The notes under the pieces are model-generated. The model was not told the origin of the DNA, made no database searches, and worked only from the letters and a program-made list of their open reading frames with translations. Of a stretch of 64,000 nucleotides of DNA, positions 1-10,443 are shown one piece after another; position 1 is the stretch's first letter; each line of letters starts with the position of its first letter. The DNA lies in contig NC_063167.1 of assembly GCF_023159225.1 (NCBI RefSeq), positions 4,514,234 through 4,578,233 of the forward strand, in the 5' to 3' direction. The stretch is from Perognathus longimembris pacificus (taxonomy: Eukaryota; Chordata; Mammalia; Rodentia; Heteromyidae). The position numbers and the translations under genes are program-made.

Positions 1-1129
1 TACCACTTTCCCCCGACTTCCATTTCCCTCCCCCGTCATGGGCCGTTGCCCACCAGGAGAGCCAGATCCATCCGGCCCCGCGCCACTTGCTTTTATTGGC
101 TCCCTAGCCTGATGGCCTGCCTCTGAGCAGAAGGGGCAGCCAGGAGCAGGAGGGGCAGCCAGCTGCACGAGGGGCACTCAAGTGGCATTGACCTCTTTTT
201 TTCAGGCGGGGGGGAGGTAGGAGGTGTTTCCTCTCTGTGGCCTCCTTTCTCCTGCACCACTGACCTGCTGTCTCCCCTGGGTGCCCAGTAGACGCCCAGA
301 TAGGCTCCAACCCCCAGGCACGGGCCTCGAAGCTGGGCTCCGTCGACTGCTAGCTGCGGTTGAACCTAGGACAGGCCATTGGCTTCTATGAGATTCCGTC
401 AGTCTCTACTGTGTCTAGATGTGGGCCATGGTAGTTCTTCCTCCCTCCCTCTCCCTGGCTGGTGTGGAGACAAGAGATGAGCCGGGCTGTAGGCTGGGTC
501 CACTCAGTGACCTGCGTGAGACCAGCGCTCGATCCATAGCGCGGAGCACTCTGGGGTTGTCTTCCCATTGACTGGTTGATTGATTGTTGACTCTGGCTGC
601 AAAATCTTCCCCGGAAAGGAAAGAGAAGATGGTGGTGGGCTGGACGGGTCTGGAGTGTCCCCGGGGGTCGGCGGGGCCCAGAGGCTCCCTCAAGGTCGGG
701 GGCTGCATGAGTCAGGAGACTGAGAAAACAGAATCCATAGAGGCAGAGGCAGAGGTTGAGGGATCGAGACAGGCGGAAGCCAAGTTTCCTTTCAAGGATT
801 TGGCTCGTGGGACTGTGAGGTTGACACGTGAACTCTGCAGGTCCAGCCAACCCGCTGGACCAGCAGGGAAGAGCTGGTGCTACAGCAAGCCAAAGGCCAC
901 CTGCTGGCCGGATTCTCCCATCCCAGGAGGCTTGGTCTCCTTAGTCTTCCATTTGTCACCAGGCCCGCTCATGCTATGGGGGGTCCTCTGCTTACCTGAT
1001 GTCTCCTGATTTCAATATTAATCTTATCTTAAAAAAAAAAAAAAAAGGTAACACCCACTGGGCTGGTGTTTGATCAAATCTCTGGATTCCATGCCTTGTC
1101 AAATTGGCACATAAGATTAACATCCCTTG
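1..1129. other. Intronic sequence, no recognised element
   Basis: Mostly unique GC-rich sequence. It contains a 16-nt A run at about 1031-1046 and short open frames with no family resemblance. I see no gene, repeat family or regulatory cluster I can support. Confidence 0.5.
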
Positions 1130-1372
1130 CTGAGCGCTGGTGGTTCATGTCTGTAATCCTGGCTACTCAAGAGGACAAAATCTGAGGACCCTGGTTCAAA
1201 GCCAGCCCAAGCAGGAACGTTTCTGATGTTCTGATCTCCAGTGTAACCAGCAAAAAGCTGGAAGTGGAGCAGTGACTCAGTGGTAGAGCACCAGCCTTGA
1301 GCAAAAAAAGCTCAGGGACAGCACCCAGGCCCTGAGTTCAAGCCCCAATATTGCCACCCCCCCCAAAAAAAA
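1130..1372 (+). mobile_element. B1-like/Geo dimeric SINE
   Basis: The left arm resembles 7SL-derived B1/Alu (TGTCTGTAATCCTGGCTACT, then GGTTCAAAGCCAGCC). The right monomer reads CAGTGGTAGAGCACCAGCC, then CCTGAGTTCAAGCCCCA, and ends in a C/A-rich tail. The element is moderately diverged. Confidence 0.85.
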
Positions 1373-2384
1373 GATTAGTCACCCCATAGAAAGATGGCCC
1401 TAGCCACCCTCTGCTGACTACACTGTGGGCTCTGGGACCCAGGGGGCTCTGACCCCCTCCAGGGAGACGGATTCAGTGAAAGCTGGCCCCACACAGGGCC
1501 TTCGGAGCAATGTGAGCCCAGCCAGGCCCCAGGTCAGGGAGGAAGAGCTCACCCTGGAGGTTCTGAGAGTGGGAGCCATTGAAACAGGTTGGGGAGCAAG
1601 GCCCCAGCCATGCCCACACCCCCAGCCTCTTCCCGTCAGCCTGCAGCTGACCCACCCCTCCGCCTGACACTTAGGAAGCAACTGAAGGTATGGCAGAAGT
1701 CAGCGGCCACTGTACCCACCCCACCCCCACCCCCCAGAGTAGTGTGTGAAGAACGGGAGGCCACGGCGGGTCATTATGATAACGGCCCCTTTAAGATAGA
1801 CTTGGTTGCCAGAAACACAAGACACTCCCAAGAGAGACTCGGATCAATTCTCTTGCTTTTATCTTTTTTCTTGAGGCTCAGCATGAGGAAAAGTGGCCTA
1901 AATCTAGGGCTGATAAATAACCAGGAACTTGCAGTATCTGCTTTCATTTGACTTTCTTGAACAATTACCGTCAGCACGCCTTGAAGTTCAGAGGCTGAGA
2001 TTTTTTTTTTTTAAGTGGCCAAAAGAATTTCCTCTCTGAGGCCAGCAAGGACCTGTTTGACCTGTGCATTGGTGCATTGGAAAGCACCAGGCATGATCTG
2101 TGGACTCCTGGAGGAAATGTTCTGTGCTCTGGGCATACGCATTTCCTCCTCTCCTGAGAGTTAGAATATGGGAGGGGGATCCTCCACCCCCAGCCTCAGA
2201 CCCTGAGGGAAACAGCCCACCAGCCCCTGGGTGCTGAAGAACACCCCTGGTGGCCAGTCAGGGAGAGTCCTATGTAGACCAGACACCATTTGTGAAATGC
2301 AGGCATAGAGGCCCGGGATGGGGTCTGCTTTCCTCTCGGGAACACTCAGTTTCCTGGGTAAGACTGGGGCCTTGCTTAGCCCTA
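1373..2384. other. Intronic sequence with an AT-richer unique island at 1735-2000
   Basis: The island contains TCATTATGATAACGG with a GATA core, TTTAAGATAGACTTGG and later TTTCATTTGACTTTC. It stands out from GC-rich flanks and matches no repeat I know. It is a candidate conserved noncoding element, but base composition is the only support. Confidence 0.3.
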
Positions 2385-2480
2385 AGAACACCAGCTCCTT
2401 GAAGCCAGGAACTGTGTATGTCACTACATAGAATGCCATCAGCATTTGAGAGCCCTCCATACGTGCTAAAAGGAAGTGAA
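2385..2480. mobile_element. Old L2/MIR-like fragment
   Basis: The phrase AGCTCCTTGAAGCCAGGAACT followed within about 60 nt by a degenerate tail resembles the conserved 3' part of ancient L2-type elements (AGCTCCTTGAGGGCAGGGAC in the family). It is heavily diverged; a profile search is needed to classify it. Confidence 0.4.
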
Positions 2481-2638
2481 GATGGGTGTGTGGCTGGCTG
2501 GATGAGTGGATGGACGGAAGGAGTAGTGAATGGGTAGGCGGATAGAGAGGATGGGTGGGTCAGTGGGTAGATGGATGGACGGATGAGGGGGTAGATTCAT
2601 GAGAAGCTAACAGACAAATGTTTGTATGGCTAGGTGAG

Positions 2639-2669
<31 letters not shown>

Positions 2670-2865
2670 ATGGATGGATGGATGGGTAGATGGGTGGGTG
2701 GAGGGACGGATGGATGGATGGGTGGATGGGTGGGTGATGGGTAGATGGATGGGTAGATGGATGGATGGATGAACAGATGGATGGGTGAGTGGGTGGGTGG
2801 AATCAGTAGTTGGGTGGGTAGGTCAATGGACAGACAGAGATGTAGATGGATATGTGAATTGATGA
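2481..2865 (+). repeat. Degenerate GGAT/GGTG tetranucleotide tract
   Basis: About 385 bp of GGAT, GGGT and GATA tetramers with a near-perfect GGAT core at about 2643-2683. The edges are degenerate, which suggests an old microsatellite that grew outward. Short open frames rich in Trp, Met and Gly across it are spurious. Confidence 0.9.
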
Positions 2866-5340
2866 GTTCATCATTGTTCCTTCAGCTCTTCAAAGGACTA
2901 TCCTATCCTATCCTCTGTGGAACCCAGAAAACAAAGTCACGGTAGATTCTCGAAAGGAGCAAATTTGGGTTGTGGTTAACGAATAAGTCTGTGGCTGTCC
3001 AATTTGGTGATGGGCGGTGTTGCAGGGGAGGGCAAGGCCTTGATCCCTTGATGTGTTCAGGAAGAAGGGCCTGCTGGGTGTGGTGGAAGGTGTCCCTGGG
3101 CCCCAGGAGGGGAGGCTGGACTGGACAGCCGCCGAGGGCCTCTCCATGTCTGGGTTGTGACTTCTCTGCAGCCCCGCACATAGCCGGGTCAAGCAGCTGG
3201 TTTTCCCTGTCGGCCTGGGCTGCGGCAGGGCCCCTGCGCTGCCTTTGCTGCCCATCTGTGATGCAGGCACTCTCTGCCCCCAATTCCAATTAAGCTCTCA
3301 GAGGTCTCCCCTGTCCCCCCCTCGCCAGGCCGGGCCGGGGCTAGCCTACAAAGCAGACAGAATGCACGTGCATGCACCCAAGGGAAGGGAGACAGGGGGC
3401 CAGGAAGGTGTTGCTGGAGTCCCAGCAGGAATTGGTGAGAGGCAGGAGGGAGCCTCCTGGGCCTCGTTCAGGGCCAGAGAGGAGGAGGGGACCTCTCAGC
3501 ACAGGGCCTCCTCAGAAAGCAGGGACAGGTCTGGGGCACCCACCCAGCTCTTTGACAGAGTCAGGACTCAAGGGGACAAGACAAGGCTTGAGAGAGAAGC
3601 GGAGGCTCCAGACCGGGGCCCGTAAAGCCCATTGTCCCCCAGGGAAGGAAGCGAGGCCCACTCTACCAGCAAGGCCCTCTCTGGCCTATCATGGTCCCCT
3701 TGCTGTTCCTTTCTCTTCAGAAAATCTAATTGCTTGTAGCTTCCACACTGGCCATCAATTTGATCCGAGCTCAAGGGCGCAGCCAAGGCTCACCTTGTTC
3801 TGCTTAAATAATGCAGGTAGTGAGGCTATCGACAACCTGCCATCTGCTGGAAAGTGCCTTCCACATCGCCAGAAGCCCTGAAGGGCCTCGGGGCTGAGCC
3901 GGCCACAGGTCCTGCTTGTGGTCAGAACACAAAGTCTCCAGCAAGAGGCTAGGCCTCAGCGTGTCCAGGGGGAACCACGGGGGCTTTTCCAGAATGACCT
4001 TCTACTGGCAGGATCCAAGGTATGGGGAAGGCAGGCGCTACTGGACAGAGAGGCCTGGCTGTGGATTGCAGAGGAGGCCTCCCACGGGGCTGGGGGTGGC
4101 ACTGAGTCACTTCCCTGAGGAGGACGGGCCACCAGGCTCCCAGGACATTCTATGCCCTCCCTACTCCTCCCCCTTCCCCACACCTGTATTGCACGTCCAC
4201 TGGGGTTTGTTTGTAAGGAGGCAGCTGCTCTTCCCTGAGCCTGGGGTGGGTCAGATCTTATTTTTTTTCTTAATGCTTAAAAATTCCCAGCAGCATGGCA
4301 GGTGCCCGGCAGCTGGGTCACCCCATCGGCTGTTCTGTCATCAGACATCATGTTTACCCGTCAGACACTGTTTTCTTGACACTCCACGCTCAAAATAATG
4401 ATCTCCTTGCCGCACCTTCATGAATGATTCATGAGGCTCCCCTAGCCTTTGGGTTAACAGCAAATCAAAGCCCCTCGGAAGGGCGAACAGAGCAGCAGCA
4501 AGAAGGTGGTGGACTCAAGCCCAGCCTCCCAGCCCCTTGGGGAGGTCCAGGACCCTCCCCGGGGGCCCAGCCTCGTTCTGCCCAGCCAGCTAGCTGGTGT
4601 CAGCCGGGCTGCCACACCAGACGCCTGGCTGTCACCATGTCCTGCAAAGCCATGAGGGCGTAAAGCCTGAGTCAGAGCTCCTGGACTCCAGCCGGATTTC
4701 CACCTTGGCTTGACCTTGAGGCAGTTGCCATGCGGGGCTGAAGTTCCCCTTCCTGTCCAAGACGGCCATTCACTCTGTGTGAGGAGCTCTGAGGATAGGA
4801 TGCACTACAAAGGGCCAAGGCCTCTGCCTACCCCGCAGTCTAACCATGGTCAGGGCTGGCGTTTGCTGTCAGGACCTTGCCTCTGCCAGCCCTCATGTTC
4901 TCCTGTGTAAAATGAGGAAATGGCGGGCAGATCTCTGGACTTCCAGTCCCTTCCTGGATCGGAGTGCCAGGCTACCCTTGCTAAGCCCCAGGGCCAGCAC
5001 GGTCACCGCGAGGCCGGTGGCCTCCACTTAGTGACAGGTTCCTGGGACGGGAAAACTTAGGCAGGCCCAGCCCCAGCGTGCACGGCCCAGTGAGGGCTGC
5101 GCACAAACACGTGCACGCGCAGGTCTAGGGCGCCAACATGTGGCCAGTTCAACAGAGGGTGAGCTCGGAGAGAGGGCTCGGGGCCTCTGGCTTCTGTCCT
5201 TCCCCTCATTCATTCGTTCCATTGTGGGCTCCCTGGGGGTGGTGCAGGGTCCCTCCACCCCAGCCACTGGCCTGGCTCCCCCTCCAGCTCTAAGCACCGA
5301 CTCCATGCTTAACGAATACGGTATTGTTCAGTGAATTCAC
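2866..5340. other. GC-rich intron with MIR-like remnants
   Basis: Mostly unique sequence. 4660-4800 (TTGACCTTGAGGCAGTTGCC context) and 4880-4925 (TGTAAAATGAGGAAATGG) look like pieces of a MIR. 3700-3850 is AT-richer, with TCTAATTGCTTG and CATCAATTTGATC homeobox-like cores. There is no coding evidence. Confidence 0.4.
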
Positions 5341-5420
5341 ATGGTGGGGGTGGGGGGGGAGTTCAAGTGTTAGTGTGCTGCCTAGCACTCACAAGTCCCT
5401 GGGTTCAATTCCCAGCACAG
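5341..5420 (+). mobile_element. ID-like SINE monomer
   Basis: A tRNA-like right half is visible: GTGCTGCCTAGCACTCAC, then CCCTGGGTTCAATTCCCAGCAC, which contains a box-B-type GGTTCAATTCC. The 5' part is degraded into a G-run. Its A-rich tail merges into the purine tract that follows. Confidence 0.65.
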
Positions 5421-5470
5421 AAGAAGAGGAAGACAAGGAGAAAGAGGAGGAAGAGGAGGAGGAGGAGGAG

Positions 5471-5502
<32 letters not shown>

Positions 5503-5695
5503 AGAGGAGGAGGAGGAGGAGGAAGAGATGGAGAGAGAAGGAGGGAGGGCGGGTGAGGGAGGGAGGAGGAAGGAGAAGAAAAGAGGAAGAGGAGGAAGAA
5601 AGAGAAGAAAGAGAAAAACAAGGGAAGGAAGGAGGAAGAAGAAAAAGGAAGCCAAGGAAAAGACAATAAGGAAGGAGGAGGAAGAGGAGGAGACT
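5421..5695 (+). repeat. Polypurine GGA/GAA microsatellite
   Basis: About 275 bp of nearly uninterrupted purine on the + strand, mainly GGA and GAA triplets with a perfect GGA core near 5455-5485. It appears to have grown from the A-rich tail of the ID-like SINE just before it. Such homopurine tracts can form triplex (H-DNA). The Glu/Lys/Arg-rich and Ser/Pro-rich open frames here are artefacts. Confidence 0.95.
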
Positions 5696-8600
5696 TTACA
5701 GAGATATCTTAAGTACTGCAGATACTGTTAACCAAGACGACCTCCAATTGTGTACCATCAGCCCCCGGCCTTCCACCTGGCCGGTTTCCCCTTGGGCTAA
5801 ACACCTGATCTCTCAGCATTCACTCTGATGGGCACACTGGCCGACTCTGCCATTTCTAAGTGATGAAGTTGGGCCCCTGAGAGGCTCGGTGGTTGCAGAG
5901 GGCAAAGGGGCCCGGGGAGGCGGGGGGGGGGGGGGGCGGAGAACCATCAGACTTGGGGCTCAGCTAGGGACGCCTGTGACTGTCCTGTCCTCCTTAAATG
6001 GCCTGGAGGGGGAGGGCCCGCAGCCACACACAGAGTCAGCACAGCCTCAGTACAGGCTGACCCCAGAGAAACCAGCACGGGGAGGTGCCCCAAGCCCAGG
6101 TATCTACTGTGGGAAGGGGCCAGGCCTCCAGGCCAGGGAGAAGCTCACCGGCCACCCCTTGGGCCTCCGGATGAGGTGCCAGCTCCGCCCTTTCCGTCTG
6201 GGATCTTGGATGAATCCCCCGGCCCCGCCCAGTAGCTGCTTCCTCGTCTGTGAAATGGGCCTGGCAGACCTCCAGGACCGAGAAGCCGACCCCGTGAGGC
6301 TGAGAGGGAGAGAGCACGTGTGGCGGACGGGCCTAGGAAAGACGGCGGGTCCAGAGGCAGGCCGCAGTCAGAACCTACAGCCCGGGGATGGGTGGGGGGC
6401 TGCTGGCCCGGCTTGTGTCCAACATCTTAGGCATCACAGGTGTGCTCGTCACCACGGTTGCTGTGGCTGGGGACGCTGCTCTGGGCATCACCTTCTTTAC
6501 TAAGGGTTTTGTACTCGCATAAACGTCGTGCCTAAGGCAGATGTGTGCACAGCCTGGGGTCCCGAGCCCCCGCTGGCGGGGCTAAGCCGTCCAGGGAGAG
6601 GGCTGGGTTAGAGGCACACGGCAGCCCGCCACCGAGTCCAGTCTCCCTCCCCCAAGCTGAGCCCCCCCTGAGGTGGAAAGCGGGGCGCTCCCCACACTCC
6701 TTGGTGACGCCTCTGCACGTGCAGCCCCACTGCCCCCTCGTTGCAGGCGGTCAGCAGGTGCCCAGGCAGACCCACTGCCCCCCCGGTGACAGGGCCCGGG
6801 GGGGCCCTGGATCATGCCTGATCCAGGGGTGTCCAGGGCTGGGCACAGCCTCCGGCATGAGCTACCCAACCCACAGGGAGCGTGGCGCCGCGGAGCCAGG
6901 GACCTCGCGGGTCCTCTGCTGCAGCCCTGCCCCGTCTCAGTTATCCAGGCCAGCGGTGCCTGGCCCTGAGCGGAGCATGCAGAAAGTGGGGGGGGGGGGG
7001 CGGGGGGGTGCCCAGCTGGCAGGCGTGGCTGATGAGAAGATTGGTCTAGATGCGCTAGATGTACCTTAGAGGAGCCCCGTCCAAGCCCAGGGGTCACTGC
7101 AGGCAGAAGCCAGAGCTGGGGTGTGGAGGGGAATTGGGGGTTCTGCCAGGTCCCGAAGGACAGGGTATAGGAAGCCCCCGGGAGCTGTGGGAAGCACCTA
7201 GGACGTGCTCCCTGCCCACATGGGGGTGGGTGAGGACAAATTGGGGAAGAGCCGCACAGAAGGAGATTTAAGTCCCAACCCCAAGCGGGGGATGGGAGCT
7301 GTGGCCCAGAGAGCACAGAATAAAGAGCCCCGGCCCACGCCTCCCGCCCAGAGAGCAGCGTGTGCCCGGGAAGGCTGGACCCAAGGGGGTGGGCCGTGCT
7401 GGGATCGGAGGGGATTCCAGTAAAGGTCCAGCTTGACTGGAACAGATGGGGGCAGTGATCAGAGCCAGTCCCCCTGCTGCTGTCCCTGCAGCGGGCCCCG
7501 GGGGCTCAGGCCTGCTCCCCCAAACCCCCGCTTGTCACGGCTCTGGCGTGCAGTGTCCCAGGACATGGAGTCGCCTATTTCTGTCTGTCCTTTCACTGCA
7601 TGTACAAAAAGAGACCCCAGAGACCACCCGGGAAACATAAAAAAGAAGAAATGAAAATCCACGGACGCCAGAGCCAATGCTATTCTGGAAAATAGAAAGA
7701 CTTTGTACATAATGGCCATCGAGTCACCATGTGACCTTCCCGGGATAACGCCTCAGACAGATGACAGTGACAAAAGTGGGCCTCTTGGCCCTGGTGTGCT
7801 GAAGGCTCCCCAAAGCCACCAGTTAAACGGCGTCTCCCGGGCTATTCACCTGCCCTACTTGGGGGTGTTTATGGTTCCTCACTCTAGCAAATTTCAAGAA
7901 CCTGTGAATGACGTCACCTCCAGAGCCAGAGCTCAGAGCAATCCACCGTCAGCCCGCCCAGCCAGGCTAGACCACGAGCGTCCAATCAACTCATCTGGGG
8001 AGCCGCCGGTGCCTTCCTGCCCCCCCACCCCCTTCACCTTGACCCCCCAGAAGCCCCAGTGGCACGGGCCTTGTTGTCTGGAGTTGCAGGTGCTGCTAAG
8101 GGGCGGGGTCCTCTGCTTGGAGTCGGGGCTCTGAGCCAGAGCAGGTGTTTCCCCTCTTGGAAGCTGCCGGCTCTCTTGCTGCCTTGCCCCTCCCTGCACC
8201 TCTGCAGAGCCAGGTCCTCTTCCCCATCCATTCACCCTCCATTGATTACGCTCATTGACTCATTCATCCGCGGCGAGGCTCGTGATTGCACTGCCGCGTG
8301 AAGGTCTGGGCCAGGCACAGGATGCAGAGCGGCGGTCTCGCCCTCTCCACGAGCAAAGCCAGTGCCCGGCAGCGGGGGGGGGGGGGGGAAGCCTCGGAAC
8401 CCATCTGCCAGGCCCGCATGCTCGGGTTTACACCCCCAGAGCAGTCAGCGGAGGGAAGAAGCTGGCCGCTGGTGAGAAGGGATGGGCAGGCCGCATCCCC
8501 CCACCTTTGTGCCTTCTGACCCGATGCTGACTCGCTAGCACCTTCTGAACATCCGTCTTCTTACCTATAGAAGGGAACTTAAAACACCCTCAGAGGTGCC

Positions 8601-9660
8601 GAGGAAATAATGCACTTCAAAGATTCTGCACGTTTCTTGGCACAAAAGTCAGCCCTTCTTAAGGACAGGGATCCCCTCCCCTTGTTAGTTTTTGGAGCCC
8701 TGAAGTGTTCTCATGGCCACTTGGACAGGAGCAGGTGCGGGTGATGGGCAAAGAGAGGAAAGGTCACTGCATGGAGATGGGGAAGGATGGACAGGAAAGG
8801 AGTGGGGGCGTGGCCTTGGCCAGCCCCGCCCACCGCAGAGGGGCCTTGATCCAACCACTTACCCTCCCTCAACCTCAGTGTCTCTCTCTGCCAGAAAGAC
8901 TGCCTGAGACCTGCCATGCAATCCTATCCAGCCCCTCTAATAGCTATTTGTGGGATGTTCTGAATGGGATTTCTGGAGAAATCTAACAAGATAATGAATG
9001 TGAGAAGGCTTTGAAAATACCCAGTGTTTTGTAAATGTAAGAGAGCATTATTCCCATTCACCACCCTTTTAAAAAGAATATGTTTCCATCCATTCAGCCA
9101 AATTTAAGTTGGATGATGAAGAACTAACGGAGACCGGGGTTCCCAGCTATAATTTTCTTGCTTCCTTGTGCCTCTGAATATTAAAAACACAAAGGCTCAC
9201 ATTGCTGGGAGAAACCAAAACAGCAGCCTATTAGCAGCGCAATTACATGAATGGAATTCAAAGTGATATTTCAAGCAGGGCGTTCTGTTTCTATAAACCT
9301 CGAGAACACCGGGTGAATGCCGACAGAACTTGGAAATTAAAATCGCTTTTTCTTCTTCTTCTTTCCTGCACGGCTTGCTCTGTTACTGAGCTTGAGTCTT
9401 AGGTAGTTATGGAGGTTAAGAACCCTTTGGGGGTTCAGTTCATAAAGCTGGAAATGCTGAGATACAGCAGGAAAGACTAGCTTCCTAAATGACTGCATGG
9501 GGCCTTCCAGCTCTAAGACCAAGTAGGAATCAAAGAAGCCTTCGGAAGACGCTGTCCAGAGTGCTGAAAAGCAGAGCTGTAGGCCAGGGAGGGCTCAGAG
9601 CTGAGCTGGACAGGGTTCCTTCTCCAGGGCTCTTTCCTGTTGCTCCCTAACACACAGGAG
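5696..9660. other. Intron with G-runs, MIR-like pieces and an AT-rich island
   Basis: Long G-runs occur at about 5920-5937, 6989-7008 and 8376-8388. 6225-6280 (GCTTCCTCGTCTGTGAAATGGG) and 8525-8630 resemble MIR 3' ends. 8985-9340 is AT-rich and largely unique (TTTTAAAAAGAATATG, GCAATTACATGAATGGAATTC) and is a candidate conserved noncoding island. No exon-like sequence was found. Confidence 0.4.
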
Positions 9661-9902
9661 GGGACCAGCCACTGGTATCTCACACCTATAACCCTAGCTA
9701 CTCAGGAAGCTGAGATCTGAGGATAACGGTTTGAAGCTAGCCCAAGCAAGAAAGTCCATGAAACTCTTATCGCCGCTAAACTTAAAAAAAAAAAAAAAAG
9801 CTAGAAGTGGCACTGTGGCTCAAGTGGTAGAGTGCCACAGTTCTCAGGGACGGCACCCAGGCTCTGAGTTCAAGCAGCAAGACTTGGACGAGAACAAAAA
9901 CA
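9661..9902 (+). mobile_element. B1-like/Geo dimeric SINE
   Basis: The left arm contains CTAGCTACTCAGGAAGCTGA and GGTTTGAAGCTAGCCC. An A-run at about 9783-9799 separates it from the right monomer TGTGGCTCAAGTGGTAGAGT, which ends GAGTTCAAGCAGCAAGAC. Confidence 0.85.
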
Positions 9903-10204
9903 GAAGGGTCGAGAGAGGAATCGCCCAGGGAGGCCACATTTGTGTGGGTGGGGGATGGGGCCCTAGCAGGCCAAGGGAGAAGGGTGAAAAAGAGATGAGA
10001 CACTGCCTACAGGATTGGCAACTGTGGTAAAAATGAGGAGAGATGAACTTAGGAGCAACTAGAAAATAAAGCAGTAAAACAGGGAGATAAGCTCTATGGC
10101 AGCAGAGAGATAAATGGAGCAAGTTATACAGAGGGCTTGTTTTTGTGCAGGCATTTGGGGCTCTCTAAAATCAGGTAGTATATTACAGATCTGTCTTTCT
10201 GTGT

Positions 10205-10443
10205 GTATACGTGTGCCAATACAGAGCTCGAACGCGGAGCCTGGGCGCTGTTTCTCAGCTTTTATACTCAAAAGTAGCACTGGACCACTTGAGCCACAAC
10301 TCCACTCCTGACTCTTTGGTGCTTCGTTGGAGATAAGGATCATACAGAGTTTCCTGCCCAGGCAGGCTTTGAACTGTGGTGCTCAGATCTCGGCCTCCTG
10401 GACTGCTGAGATTATAGATGGCATGACACACTGGTGCCCAGCC
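10205..10443 (-). mobile_element. B1-like/Geo dimeric SINE, minus strand
   Basis: The right monomer comes first in reverse (GAGCTCGAACGCGGAGCCTG, then CCACTTGAGCCACAACTCC). It is followed by the reversed left arm TTCCTGCCCAGGCAGGCTTT and ATCTCGGCCTCCTGGACTGC, ending CACTGGTGCCCAGC. Confidence 0.8.

Noticed and set aside
5324..5731. Glu/Lys/Arg-rich and Ser/Pro-rich ORFs
   Set aside because: They are translations of the GGA/GAA microsatellite in different frames.
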